A stretch of DNA of 64,000 nucleotides from Apus apus (Eukaryota > Chordata > Aves > Apodiformes > Apodidae). The notes below the pieces were generated by a model. The model did not search any database. It was not told where the DNA came from and saw only the letters and a program-made list of their open reading frames with translations. Every line of letters begins with the position of its first letter. Position 1 is the first letter of the stretch. Location: NCBI RefSeq assembly GCF_020740795.1, contig NC_067283.1, positions 7,343,659 to 7,407,658 of the forward strand. Reading direction: 5' to 3'. Positions 44,201 through 59,200 of the stretch are shown piece after piece. The position numbers and the translations under genes are program-made.

Positions 44201-47200
44201 TTGGTTTTGAAAAGCTTCAATCACTTTGAACTAAATTCTGTTTGAAATTTCCATTTTGAGCACACTGAGAATTGTACAAGTTTGATTATCATACCAAGCT
44301 GATGAAGGCATGAACCATTAGGACTCTATCTAGGTCCTTTTGAAAAAGCCTTTATTTTTTTTCAGACAGAGCCTCCGCTGAACACACCAGAAAACAGAGA
44401 GTATCTTGCAGAGATCATGTTTGAGTCTTTCAACATACCAGGACTTTACATTGCTGTTCAGGTGAGCAAAGTGACCATACACCTCTAACGTACAGTACAG
44501 CTGCACCATGTCAGTATGTATAGTCTTTTGTATGCACACCTTTAATTGTTGGAAACAGTGTTTTCTGAGGTTGTGAGCTGGCACACTCAGCCTGCTCCTA
44601 ATTGTGAGCTCTTTCTCACGTAGGCAGTGTTGGCCTTAGCTGCCTCTTGGACATCACGGCAGGTTGGAGAACGTACTTTGACTGGAATTGTCATCGATAG
44701 TGGTGATGGAGTGACCCACGTCATTCCTGTGGTATGTAGCAAGATGCAGTTTGAAATCATCAGTGGTTTGGACAAGTACAGGGCTTGCTTACTTTAGATT
44801 TAAATAAGAAGTGTGAAATGAAACTTTTTTTTTACTTTTCAGTGTTGCTTGGTTGTGTGGGTTTTATTCTTCCCTTATTGTTTTGAAAAGTGTATATTTT
44901 ATTATGTGAGTTTATTTATGTAATAATTTAGCTTACAGCCTTTAGGAAGGTCACAGTAAGGAATCATATCATAGAATCATAGAATGGTTAAGGTTAGAAA
45001 AGACCTTAAAGATAATCAGGTTCCAACCCCCCTGCTATGAGGGACACCTCCCCCTAGACTGGGCTGCACAAGCCTCATCCAGCCTGGCCTTGAACACCTC
45101 CAGGGAGGGGGCTTCCAGAACCTCCCTGGGCAACCCATTCCAGCACCTTACTATCCCAATGGAAAGGAATTTCTTCCTGATGTCTAACCTAAATCTCCCC
45201 TCTTTCGGTTTAAAACCATTACCCCTTTTCCTATCACTACACCCTCTGGTGAAAAGCCCCTCTAGTTCTGTTTAATACTAATGCTTATCATGGCTTTTGA
45301 TCTCCTGCCTGTCACCAACATCTCACAAGAAACTTTTTTGATGTCCTGTATTTTGATTGTTTAATATAGCTGATAATATGTCCTTCTTATATGATTTTAT
45401 TGTATTTTAGAAATAGTTAACTCTACATGAGTGGATACAACTACAGGCTTGTAAAAATTCATGTTTGTATACATGGTTGATCTCATGCTGCTTAAGTATG
45501 TTAGGATGTTAAAAATAATAGAATTATCTGTGCATATGGACATCTGTTGATGTAATTTTCTGTGTTTCTGAAGTAATACAGTATGCTTGATTGATCAGTT
45601 ATTTTAGAAATGGAAATTTTATTTCCTTCATCTTGCATTTTGCTATTAACCTGGTCTTCTCACTACTTTCTTCTTATGGGAAAAAACATTTACCACATGA
45701 GACTCAGTAAAAACAAGCAAGGAAAGAATAAATGTTGGCTCAGTAATGGCAGTGTCTTCAGGAAATGCATCCTGGCCATTAAACAAATCTGCATCATTAC
45801 AGAAGGCCCCTAATTACTCTATGAGCTGTGTTCCTTGTACTGCTGTCAGCAGGAGGTAGGCAGAGCAATATTGCACACTTAATAATATAGCCCAGTCCAC
45901 AAGCTTAATTAAAAATGGGATTTTTAGTTTGATCATAGTTCTGCTTTTTTATAATTCTTTCCCAGATTTGTATCCCAAAGATCAGTGTATTTAAAATGAA
46001 GAGTCCTTTGTAATTATGCTTGAAGAATACAGAAAGTCATGTTGGACTCTGGTATTTAATTTTATTTGAAGAAGCTGCAGGTAGTACTTCTGAAGCCTAA
46101 CCTGTCACCTAGAGTCATGGCTATGGCTGTCCTTTTCCTTCTGTGTAACAGCCAGGGAATTTGTGGATGCTTCATCCCTGGAAGTGTTCAAGGCCAAGTT
46201 GGATGGGGCTCTGGGAACCTGATCTGGTGGGAGGTATCCCTGCCTATGTAGGGGGGTTGTATCTAGATGATCTTTAAGGTCCCTTCCAACCTAAACTATT
46301 CTATGATTTATTGTGCCTCTCGTTAGATACTACTTAATTTTGTTTTTCCTGTGTGTACTTTTTCCTATAAATTTTTTGTTCTGAAACAGGACACGAGTGA
46401 TCTATTTATACTACTTTTGATTTTCAGATCGTGCCTAAAAGGACCCATCTCATCATACTGTCTTCAAATGTGTGCAAGATATTTGTCTATTACTTGTGTA
46501 TCTGTTAGCTGACCAATATCTGCTTATTGCTGGTATTTTAAATAGTATTTTAAATAAAGGTATTTTAAATAAAAATAATATCCACTTTGCAGTGTGTTGC
46601 ATATTTTAATAGTAATTTTACACTTTAAAGTTTTTACTTCTAATTAAAAATCAAAATAAAGTAGTATAAAAATGAATGTTAATTTTGCTGTTAATTATTG
46701 ATACACAGTAGGTATACCCTAAATGTTATTTTTCCTCTCCTCCCACATAGGCAGAAGGCTATGTGATTGGAAGTTGCATCAAACATATTCCTATTGCAGG
46801 TAGAGATATTACTTACTTTATTCAACAGCTCCTAAGAGAAAGGGAGGTGGGAATTCCTCCTGAACAATCTCTGGAGACAGCAAAAGCCATAAAGGTACGC
46901 CCTGATTTATCTCTTAATAAATGCATAAATAAAACTCTCTGAGCTAATTTTTTGGCTTTAACAAGTTCCCAGTGGCTCTCTTAAAATGCAGATATAGGCA
47001 ATGTATTGTAATTATGCAAGCTTCTGGTGGTTTATCCAATCAAGAGCAGGGGAAGGAGAAGAGGAGAAAAACTTCATGCTAGACTGTTTGGAGTGAATAT
47101 ATTGAGCAGATTAAATCAGCATGTTACCTTTGGATTTGTTTAAGATTTGCTTTTCAATTTAATAAAAAATAAGTGTATGCAATGTCAGTAGGGTGATTGT

Positions 47201-50200
47201 GTAGGTCTGATCTTGCAATGAAAGCTTGCCATTGAACTTCTTTATTGTCACAGACCTAATGGTTGTGATGTTTTCATTTGGAGAGCAACTAATCTGGATG
47301 AGCTAGTCTGCAGTTTTACTGTGAAATAGGCCACGTGTAGTGTCCTGTAGGGTTGAGTCTTCAGTGGTCATCTGGGTGAGAACATCTGTTGTGCTGCCCC
47401 GTCTGTAAGAATGCTCACAGTTTTGTTTTCTGATTGTATTACATTCTTAATTCAGTGATGGAATACTGATTTCTACAGTTTTTAATGCATGGCATTTCTT
47501 AACAGGAGAAATACTGTTACATTTGCCCTGACATAGTGAAAGAATTTGCCAAGTATGATGGAGATCCTCGGAAATGGATCAAACAGTATACTGGCATCAA
47601 TGCAATCAACAAATCCAAGTTTGTTATAGATGTTGGTTATGAAAGGTTCCTGGGACCTGAAATTTTCTTTCATCCTGAGGTAACAATAAGGACTAGCAAG
47701 ATTAAATAATGGAAACTTGACTGTGAGTAAAGAGAGGCGGGGAGGGAGGTACTGTCATTTGTGGTGCCAGCACGCCATCATGTGGAAATAAGATATCAGC
47801 GAGTCCTGACTGCAAGCCATGTAGTCTTACATAGCTTAAGCACAGGAAGAAATGAGCACAGCAGATAATTATTTTTTCTCATGTCCCCTGTAACATGTAG
47901 AACATCTAACTCTGTTTATTTAACGGCAGTCTAAAAGTGATATTAAATTGCTTGAACGTACAGATTTAACATCATACTTTCCTGTTTTTCAGCATTGGGT
48001 TAAACCAATATGCCTTTATACTGAGCATTTGATTGTTTCCAGTCCCTTTGGGCACTACTCTGCATGGTAGTATTTCACTGAAACTACTTCAAATCTTGGA
48101 CATTGACTTTTGATACCAAGTCGATTGACAAAGCATAATTATTAAATTTATCCTTGAAGGAAGTCTCTTGAAACCTCTGTTGGTGTGGTCATAAGTAACG
48201 TGTACAGTTCTGGGAAACATGGCAACACCTGGTCTGTCTGGGTTTTGGTAGTTCAATTTGAGTGAGCTTCAGGATATTGTGATGTTGTGGGAGAGGAGAG
48301 TCAAGTTTTAATGTGTTACCATATAGCAAAGAAGGTCCTCTCCATTCCTGTGCACTCTCTTAAGTTTATTGTAGGCAACCACAACCTGTAATACTGTTAA
48401 AAATTTAATCAAGATCCATATTAACACTGGTGAGCTTTCCCTTTGTCTAGCCTCTTCCTGTTGGAAAGATATATAAAAAAAACAAACAACCAACCCTTTA
48501 TTCTTTCAGCTTTTGACTAAATTCCAGCCTTAATCTCATTGTGGTCAGTTTGCAGCCATCTGATCTTGTGCCAGCATTAGACCGCTGGGCTAAATAATTT
48601 GCCCTCCCTGCTGTTTACCCATGTGGTCTTAAAAGAGGCATTGAATCCCATGTCAGACATAATTTTAATAGCTCCTCTTTCTGTAGTCCCTTTAAAGACT
48701 GTTGAAAACAGGATAAAGGACTCATTTCCATTTTCTTAATTTCTTGATAGTTTCTTGGCTCTGTATTGAAAAAAACCTAACAAACTAAACTGACTTTGTA
48801 GACAAGAAAAACCACACTAGGTGATCTGTGCTGCACCCAAAGAGAGGTTCTCGTTGGACTTTATTAACTCCTTACATCAAAGGGTGTCAAGTTAGCCAGG
48901 CAGAAGCTGCCTTTGGTAAAGCTGTTTTGTAATCTTTTCCTATTTTCAGTTTAAAAAAATTGTTTTGAAGTCTTTAATACTCTTGAAGTTAAGCTTTGGG
49001 GGTTGTAGTTATCCAGGTTATTTCTCCACTTTTTAAATTGGGTATTTTACTTGCTGTTCTCCAACCAGATGGTATTTGCTAGCAGACTGCAGTTTCACTT
49101 GTCAGCTCTCTTGTCCCCATTCTGGGAGCATGTTATACTTTGCTTTGGATGGCATAACTCATTTCTACTTAGTCCTTTTGCCCTACACCTTAGGGAAAAA
49201 TGCAAAGTTACATAATGATATCTATATAGTAGCATATAATTTTGTACTGATAACTCATTTAATTTCTCAAAGTTTGTTCTCTGAAAGGGCAAAACCTAGA
49301 CTGTGATCTGTTGGGGTTTTTTAAAGCTCATGTGAATCTTAAGTGGAAAATTGCCACTACTCCAAGAATGTTTTCTAGCATTAGTAATTCTGACTCTCTA
49401 GTATTTATAAATGCAGAAATTTACATTAGCACTTTATTGATGTTTACACTGATGAGAACTTCTACTCAAAACTTTGGAATACTTATGCCTTTTTGAATAG
49501 TAGAGATTTTGTGTGTTTGGAAAAAAAAAATCTGACTTTTTGGTGGGAACTTAACATAATTTTAGTATGGTTGAATATTTTATTACAGGGGAACATTCTG
49601 ATTTGCACACTGATATATTTTATTTTACTTAAAAGGAAATCCAGGACCACATTGCACAGTAACAATATGTGTAATACTGCAGGAAAACTCAAACTCATGT
49701 CAAATGCATTAGTAGATCCATAGTGCATAAATTGTAAACAGTGAGTTTATGACCAAGAATCTGAATTTTTCAGCAGAAAAAGGAATTCTCATTTCTCCAG
49801 AACAGAAGTAGGTTTGTTATAATGTAGAATAAGTGGTGAGCAGGAATAATACTGCCTTGGATTTCCACCCGCCCACTTTAAAAGTGCTGTTACAAAATCT
49901 CTCTACCATCTCATTTCTGCCTTTTTTGTTTCTCCGTTCTCGGGATGAAAAATCTAATGCCTGTTCTGTTTAATTTTAGTTTGCTAATCCTGATTTTATG
50001 GAATCCATTTCGGATGTAGTTGATGAAGTTATACAGAACTGTCCCATTGATGTCCGGCGTCCATTATATAAGGTATGGCCTTTCTGTTGTAAGATTAACT
50101 TAATTTGAAGACTACTTATCAACATCATCCTTGTGAAGCATATAGGTAGCTACCACTTTCCCTACTATGAGAAATGTGGACTTTGAATAGAAATAAAGTT

Positions 50201-53200
50201 CAAGTTAAAATGCTGCTTCTAAATGAAGAGTACTTTGTATTTGCTGCTTTTTATTTTTGAAAGAAGTGTTATCTGTAACAGTGGCTTGAGATGTAGGTAA
50301 GTATTGTCCCTGAGGAACTGAGGCAGAGGGGTTATTTGTATCTGACGTTTGTAACATGAATTCTTGTGCATGATGGTCTTTGGTTTTTGCCCATTTTATG
50401 GGTTATGTCATGTTTTCACCCCTCCCATCCTCCCTCTGCTTTATTAAGCAGTATTGTCAAATACATGTTTCTTTCATAGTCTTGGCTTGTATGTGCCCAC
50501 TGTCTGCAGTTTTAGCCAGATACTGAACCCAGTATGAAAGTACCTGAAGACTTAAAATCTTTTAGGAGATAATAATTAGGTCTGCTTAAACTTGCCCAGG
50601 ATGTGGTCCTGAGAGTACTTTCAGCCACAGCTTCTTTAAGAAATGAAAAGGAAGGTACTAAGAGGCATAGTCTATGGCAAGATCTCTTTGTATTGGCAGC
50701 ACATCCTATGTTTCCTGGGTGTTTTCTGCTTGTGAAGGAGCAGTACCCTTTTGGAAATAACAGCATGAAGTAATAGCATGGAGAGGTTTGCTTGCTCATG
50801 TGAAAGCTGGTAGTTTTCCTCACCTATTAGAATGAGTGTTAAATTCCAGCCAAGTCGTATCTCAACATAATTAGTAACTATTAATATTTTGCAGTCTGTT
50901 CTACTTGTCTATTAAACATAATCTGTAATATAGAATGTGACCTAGTGCTGCAGAGCCAATCTGTGGAGCAGGTTAATGCAGGAAATTAAACTTAACAAGC
51001 TTATATATGGAGTATATTTTGCATATATTTGCATATATATTTTGCATAGATGTCTTCAGGGCTTTAAAACTAGGTATGTTACAGAAGACTGTAGAAAACT
51101 CTTATTGTCTTAGGGTCTTTGTGCTTAGGGTCTTTGCTTTTGTCTTGCAAGACCAGTTTGTTGCCATAGAGCAATAGGCTTCATTGTTTGGTAGGATAGG
51201 TTTTGCTACTGATTTGAGGAAAGTGGTTTTTAAAAACTGAAGTTAAGTTACTCCTTCCTCATCATAATCAACAGGAAAACCACCTTCCCTTGGCTTGCCA
51301 TTGACTGAGGCTTTGTTTTTTCATTTTCTGTTTTTCATTACACTTGCTTAATTAAAGCAATGTTATACAGTTACCTATTGAACATAATGATAGATGGTCA
51401 GTAGTCATTCATGCTAGTAGTTACTGTCTTCTTTAAGCAAGGTCACTGCAAAGGGATGAGCATCTCTGTTCTCATTGTTTAAAACAGTGTATAAGTGCAG
51501 AAATCTACTCATGCTTTCTCCTGGTTCCTGTGATTTACCAGTTTGACCTGCACACAGTGCTGCGTGGTGGTCAGTCAAGGCCCTGTGCTCTACAGCTGGC
51601 TTTCCATCAGATGTATTTGGATTTTTCCTCAGTGTTCATGCAGAAAACACCTACAAGTACCCTTCTTGCAGATTATGTATGGTATCTAGCCTTTGAAGCA
51701 TCATTTCATAACCCATCTTTTGATGTCCTGTAGTATTTATCTTTTTTTAGTGTTATTGCCAGTATCGCTGTTTCCCTATCAGATCAGCATCTCTCTTGTG
51801 AGGCCAGTTATCTTGCCTCCTGTTGATGTTTGGACCAGCAGGGCCTTCATAAGACTGACTTTTCAGCCAGATCTGTAGCTGTTCAATACCGTACACAAAC
51901 GTGATGAACCCATTTTAGTCGTGTAATGGTTGCCAACAATGCACTCACTTTAATTTGCATGATTACATCATCTTAATGTGATTACTTGGAAGAATTGAGT
52001 TATATTCTTCTTTTGTGTGTCTTAACATGGAGTTGAGAGTCCTGGGTTGCTTGGGATGAGCTGATTACTTCTAAAATGGAAGAAGATAGGTAGGCTGCTT
52101 AGTTTGGAACCAGAGGACTTGCACTGAAATTTGAATAAGGTGTTTTTGTTTTTTTTTGTTTTTTTTTTTTTTTTAACAAACCCAAATCTTTGGAAAGCAG
52201 AAGGAAATTTAAAATGAGTGCTCAGGTGAAATAACAGAGAAGTAATTTTGGGTGTCAGCAGATGGCTGAAATAATCCAGCCAGCATCCTTGCTATGTTGA
52301 TTTCCATTGAAAAATTACCCATCCTGCATGCAGCTAGAAATGCAATTGTGCTTTTATGGGGCTCGGGGAGGCATTCCATCACCCTTGGAATTCTTTGGGA
52401 AGAATGGTGTGTAGTTCATCTAGTTCCATATTTTTTGAGAATTTCTGCCTTTTTTCTTAAAATATTGTTCCACAACTTTACTTTTATACTTGTCTCATAT
52501 CTATATAAATATATATTACAACTGCTATCACAGATATGCAGATAAACTAGAGGGAGGCAGTGGTAGCATGAGGAGGACTATGGTCTGCAGAAAAACATAG
52601 TCCTTCCACCAGCTCTCAGGGTACTATGGGCACACTACTGAACACAGTGGAACTACTGCACACCCAGCTTGCATCAGTGGGAAACACCTGTTCTGTGGTG
52701 CAGCCACAACAGATGGTAGTGTTGGATGTTTTCAGTACTAGCTGCTATTTAAAAATCTCTTTTCAACCTGGAAATGCTCTGAAACTTGTCCTAATATTTG
52801 TCAATTAGAGGATGAGTTTTGACACTGGGTGTCAAAGGAGTAGTTGACTGTAGTGATAGCCTGGTGAATATAGTTACAGTAACTTTAAAGGTGGTCAGAG
52901 GGCTTTCAGAAGTTCTGGAAACTGTTTGATACTATCATAGAATGGTTAAGGTTAGAAGGGCCTGTAAAGGTCTTCAGGTTCCAAGCCCCCTGCTATGAGC
53001 AGGGACACCTCACACTAGACCAGACTGAACAAGGCCTTATCTAACCTGGCCTTGAACACCTCCAGGGAGGGGGCTTCCACAACCTCCCTGGGCAACCCAT
53101 TGCAGTATCTTACTACCCTCATGGTGAAGAATTTCTTCCTGATGTCTAAGCTAAATCTCCTTTCTTTCAGTTTAAAACCATTACCCTTTGTCCTGTCACT

Positions 53201-56200
53201 ACCCTCTCTGATGAAAAGCCCCTCCCCAGCTTTCCTGTAGCCTGTTCAGGTACTGGAAAGGGCTATAAGGTCTCCCTGGAGCCTTCTCTTCTCCAGGCTG
53301 AACAGCCCCAACTCTCTCAGCCTGTCTTCATAGCAGAGGTGCTTCAGTCCTTTTGATCATCTTCATGGCCCTTCTCTGGACCCACTTCGACAGCTCCATG
53401 TCTTTCCTGTGCTGAAGGCTCCAGAACTGTACACGGTATCCCAGGTGGGGTCTCAGCAGAGCAGAGTAAAGGGGCAAAATCCCCTCAGTGGCCCTGCTGG
53501 CCACACTTCTTTTAATGCAGCCCAGGATGCTATTGGCCCGCTGGGCCCAGCTTATGTTGAGCTTCTCATCTACTACCACCCCCAAGTCCCTTTCCCCAGG
53601 ATTGCTCTCCAGCCATTCTCCCCCTAATCTGTATTTGTGCTCTCTGGGTGTGGCCATCCAGCCAGTGGTCCATCTGTCAAATTCATATTTGACCAGGATG
53701 TCGTGTTGGGACAGTGTCAGGTGCTTTGCACAAATCCAGGTAGATGACATCAGTTGCTCTTCCACTATCCACCATCTCTGTAGCCCTGTTGTACAAGGCC
53801 ACCACATTGTTCAGGCATGGTTTACTCTTAGTGAAGCCAGGTGGTTATCACCAGTCACTTGCTTATTTTCTGTGTGCCTTAGCAGAGTTTCCAGGACAAT
53901 CTGCTCCATGATCTTGCTGAGCACAGAGGTGAGACTGACTGACCTGTAGTTCCCCAGGTTTTCCTTTTTCCCCTTTTTAAAAATAGGGACTATGTTACTT
54001 TTTTTCCAATCAGCAAGGAATGTCACCAGACTGTCATGACCTTTCAAATATGAACAGATGGTATTTTTTTTTAGTTGGTAATGGGTTTAGAAATTGTCAC
54101 TCTTACTCCACACTCTGTATTCTGTTTTTGCCATCTGAAGTCTCTTCCCAGGTGCTTCCAGAGTTTAGATGGTAACAGGAGATGAGAACAGTATTGAGAG
54201 TTTTCTGGTCTGTGCCTTCTCCCAGTAGAAAGGATGTCAGGTAGGATCACTGCAGTCCCAACACCTGATTTCTTTCAACTGTGCTGTGGTTTTGACACAA
54301 AAATATGAATGAAAGAATTAAAGGTAACTGACATCTGAAGCCAGGTGAATTCTGTCAGAAATATCTCTGAAAGATCCAAGCTAAGCATATTAAAATACAC
54401 CTGATTCAAAACATGAGAGATCAAGTTGTAGCGTCCTTAACCTCCAGCTAGCTTCTCAAGCTGAACACATTGCATGAGGTGGGGACTGTATTTTATTGGC
54501 AAGTGTGGTGTTTTATTGTCGATGAGCGATCCAGGTTTTCAGCGGAAACTCCACAGGTGTGTGGAGACAGGATTTTAACAATATTGGTTTTTTTTTCCTT
54601 AAAAAGGGTGACAATTTAGCTGGGTGTACAGCTGTTGTGGACAGTAGTGTTTGCTGATACAACTAAGATTTGGACTGCATTTTTTATATCAGTGTTGTCT
54701 CAGAAGGTTAAACTGTTGACTGTCCTGCTCATAACCAACCATTCTCAAAGCCTGGGAAGATCTCGGGTGTGGGAGACAGGAGGAGTGGTAAATAACCCCC
54801 TAACTAACTTGAATAGCGGGTGGATAGTGTGTGAAAGCAGCTTCCCATGCCCTGCGTGGTGTGTAGATGGCGCTGGCAGACCGCTGTGAAGTGTCTGGCA
54901 ACAGGGAGAAATACAGCCTGTGATGGTGCCCAGCTTACCTCACTTTATCAACCCTGCTCTTGCCTTTCCGCTCCAAAATTGTAGGTATCCTCAAGGAGGA
55001 GACTGGATAGGGTTTCTTGCTTATCTGTGCCTGAGCCAAATGACGATGTTTGCTGTTAATTACTACGGTCAGAGCAGGGAGGCTCTGTGGGTGAGGTAAG
55101 GCTGGAGAGACTGCCAGGCAGTGGCATCATACAGCACTGCCAGTAAGACATGGGAGAATAAAGGAGTTCCTGCTACCTCTTGTGGAAGCCTCCAGTGATT
55201 AACACTGTTAGTGTAGCACAGGAGTACTGAGGAGAAGCCCTGTTTATTCCTATCACAGCTATATTTAAGTTTATAACATGACCTGTGCTAGCTGATTTCA
55301 CAGTAGCTCAGTGCACCTGCAGTATTTTGTGGTTACTTTTCTGCCTGTGTGCAGGCATGTTTCTTTGGAACAGCACGACAAGAAGTTATGCTGAAATCTT
55401 TTCCTATTGCCTGAACTGTGAGACTAACATTGAAAAATAATTATTTTAAAGAAACAGGAATTGTTTTTTCATCATTAAAATTCAAACTTATTTCAAAAAT
55501 AGTTTCTCACAGTACACTTATTTGTAATATTTATTTTTTATATGTATAATATTTCTCCTTATACTTTGCTTACAGTGTTGGCAAATACTGCTCCATTTTA
55601 GCTAAATTTAGAGGCATGTGGCTTAATTGATTCACTTGCTCATGAAGTGCTTGGTTTCATCGAGTTTTGAGCTGTAATGATTTTTATTAATGGTCATATA
55701 TTGCTCTTGTTACATGTCTCTGGCGATTTGGTTCATGTTAAACAACTTTATTTTAGCCTGTCATTTGAAAGGAGAGCATACTGGAATGTGGTGCTAGAGT
55801 TCATATTTACAGAAAAGCAGTGGATGATTCTCAGACTGTTGCTGCAGAGTCTGAAATGTCCAGCTGAGAGTGTACTTACACTGTGTTACAAGGTGCAGTA
55901 GGAAGAGGCACAGACCAGGACCTTGTGTTTGGTAGTGTCGAGTTCTGCAGAAGCTGAGTTAGCCTTCTAGATTTTTAATGTAAACTTTTAGATACAGATT
56001 TCTGTTAGAGTAACTGGATTGTTTTGTTAGGTAGCTTCTTATCTCTGCAGCACTGTACTGTACGGGCATAGTACCAGAAATTATATAGAAAGAAAGTTAG
56101 TATCATGGAGTTTATGAGAGAAGTAAAAGGAATGGATGGAAAGTGAGAAATTTCTTGCCAGCCCTCTTGAGATGATTGGTGTTCACCCCCTTGGTTTCCT

Positions 56201-59200
56201 TCCAGAAATGTCCTACTTTCATTATTTTCTTGTGCTTAGTTTTTTCACATACGTGAAAGGTCTCCAGTCCTCTCTTCTAAGGGAATACATTCTTCAAAAA
56301 TAACTGAAATTTTCAACCTGCTAGCTATAAAAGTAAAACTCAGCTGGAGCTTTTTTCTGTCAGATGATGTGATAATCAGTGTTAGCTGTGGAAACCTGTG
56401 GTCTGCTTGGAGCTGTTAAACCAGCCAAAGTGTGTTCAAGTAGAGTAAGATTAGAAGTCTTGTTTAAAGGAATCTGCTGGAAATGGATACTTGAATCTTA
56501 ACTTCCTTGATGTCTTTTTCTGGGAGGACAGAATTCCCAGACAGGCTCAAAACCCAAACATCACAAGTAAGCTTTCTCCAGAGATGTATTTATTATGCTT
56601 CATTGTTGTTATGTTTTTCAATAAGTAACTACTGATATTACTGTGTTGCTTTGCACTCAGTTATTCTAGAGAAGTTGTTTTGCTGTAGGGGGTGGTTTCT
56701 TGGTGTTTTGTTGTTTGTTTTTTTTTATTCTCCCTTAATCTGACAGTGTTTTCCCACCTTCACTGGGTCCTTGGTAAGTGGTGGGTGTGTTGTTTGAGGG
56801 GTGAGGAATGTGTATGGATTCTGCTTTCATTGTGAGACAGGGCTGCCTGGCTTCTGACCTCCTTGCAGAAGACTGACCTGCGGAGTTGTGGTGTGTAGAA
56901 GTACTTCAATAATCATAATCTGAGGAAGGTGTAACCTTTAGTATCAGAATGGCTCTGATTGGGAGAGGCCTTTAAAGGTCACCTAGTCCAACTCCCCTGC
57001 AGTGAGCAGGGACATCTTCAACTAGGTCAGGTTGCTCAGAGCCCCATCCAACCTGACCCTGAATGTTTCCAGGGATGGAGGCTTGGGGCTGCTGCCACCT
57101 CTATGGGCAAGCTATTCCAGTATTTCACCACCCTTGTGGTAAAAAAATTCTTAGTAATATCTAGTCTAAATCTACCCTCTTTCAGTTTACAACCATTACC
57201 CCTTATCCTATCACTACAGACCTTGCTAAAAAGTTTGTCCCCAAACCCTGGAATGATAAAAGATCCTCCCAGTGTTGCTGCTGACTCTGAAGTTGTATGA
57301 GTCAGTCTCAGTCGTATTCAAACAATTATTCCTGGGTGTATTTTGAAATCTATTTTTAGTGGTAGGATTGTCCATTTTATGGAGTATACTTGAAGCTTAA
57401 TTTGCTTGGAATACAATTACTGCTTTTACTGCTTTCACCAACTTCATTATCTCCAGGTAATATTTTCTGATGGCATCTTTTTAATTGCTATTTCATCACT
57501 CAGGTTGGTTGTTGTCTTTTTTCCCCATTAGCAGTTTTCTTTTCCCATGTGGCATGCGTGACCACTTTGAGGCAGGTTAATAGATGTTCTTCTGTATTGG
57601 GAGAGCAGGGGGAATCTCCCTCCTGCTTTAATTTTAGGACCAACTGTGGTTTCTAGGTATGACTCCTTTCTTCTTTGCTCTCCTTTTTCTTTTGGAAAAT
57701 GTTTCAGTAATGTTATGGGAATATATGAATTTCTTTTAAGTACACTGCATTGTTATGCACTCTTCTATACTGTAGATAATGTGAAGATGTGAAGAAAGGA
57801 GTTTTTTCTACTGTAGTATTTCTTATGATGTGCAGAGCTTTTTTCATGAATAAACAAACAGCTTCCTTCTCACTTCACAAGTTACAAACAAGATTTTTCT
57901 TGTTATCTGTTGCTTAAAATCCAAGCAGTTACTTCTGCAGCCTGCAAGTGTGAACACTTATTATGCGTGTCTTTGACTCTTCAGATCTGTGTGCAGGGCT
58001 TCTTGGCTGAAAACAGTGGTTCAGGGATGCTTTGATTATATGCACAGTTTCGATCTGCAGTGTCAAAATTGTTACTGAGAGGTAATCGTTTGACCTGTGT
58101 GTAATGAACTCTCCATCTCAGTTGAGTTCCTTGTGCATGTGTCTAAGGCATGTCAGGGGGTTTAGTAAGCACCAAGTGGCCCTTTTGGTTGGCAGTTGCA
58201 ACAGTGTGCATGGGCACACATGGCATTTTGTCACATAGAACTCAGTTTTCTGACTATGAAATGTGTTTTTGCTGCTACCAATACTATGTTCTAAGATTCC
58301 TTGTTTGAATCCCCCTACTTTTGAAACGACTTATGCCTTAGTCTATGACACTGCAACATCATGAGAATTAAGGTGGTGACATTTGAAAACCGTGATTTAG
58401 AATCCAAGTACAAGTCTGGGCTAAGAGGCTTTTGGTTCTGCTTTGAAAGTTAAGTAGTACCAGGCAAGCAGGTACAGATAAGAAAAGTGAGAGGCATTGT
58501 ACCTTTCTGTGTATTGCACTCCTCTTTGGAGGTGTGGTACCTTTTTGAAGAATCCTTGGGTTTGCTGGTTGCTGGGTTTTAGAAGCTTAACTCATAAAAT
58601 AAAATTAAAAAAGGAGTTCTAGGTAACTACAGCTTTTGGAAAGATACTAGTAGGCTAGAGCCTTATTAAGGATCAGGGCTGAAACAGCTGACTATGAGCA
58701 TCTCTGGGAAGCCTTTTGATATAGTGTCTTTTTTCTGCTGTTCTGCACAGGTACTACTGTGCAGTTAGGGTACTAGCTCACCAATTCCATGGAGCCATTA
58801 TATTTTTTTCATAAAATATTCTACATAGAACTCTTAAAGGGAGAAAAAAGAAGAAAGTAGAGGACTCTGGACCTCCTGTGGAAACTGAGCGATGCTTAAG
58901 GTGTTCTGTGTAGCCTGTAATTTTCCTAGTGATGTTAACATCCAAACAGTCGCCTCTGCGATGTTGACTTTTGGGAAACTTGCTTGAAGATAGATTTAAA
59001 GAATGTGTCTTTAATTTCTATACAGAATGTGGTCCTTTCAGGAGGATCCACGATGTTCAGGGACTTTGGACGACGACTGCAAAGGGATTTGAAAAGAGTC
59101 GTGGATGCGAGACTGCGAGTTAGTGAGGAGCTCAGCGGTGGTCGGATAAAAGTAAGTAAGAATTTCAAGTGCATTAATTACATGAGCAATGAAAGAAATA

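Larger units (their letters stand above)
44732..46750 (+). other. ACTR3B: ACTR3B intron 6
   Basis: 2.0 kb carrying two CR1 fragments in opposite orientations (44963-45263 reverse, 46152-46310 forward) in AT-rich DNA. No alternative exon is evident. Confidence 0.9.
50073..59025 (+). other. ACTR3B: ACTR3B intron 9
   Basis: The largest intron, 8.95 kb. It carries two reverse CR1 copies (52933-54061 and 56943-57241) and a T-rich run at about 52141-52175. The rest is unique AT-rich DNA with no exon that I can support. An alternative last exon, known for human ACTR3B isoforms, could lie here but cannot be recognised. Confidence 0.85.

Noticed and set aside
53328-54047. Minus-strand frames resembling reverse transcriptase
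   Set aside because: They are broken CR1 ORF2 remnants rather than a host gene or active element; reported as part of the CR1 copy.
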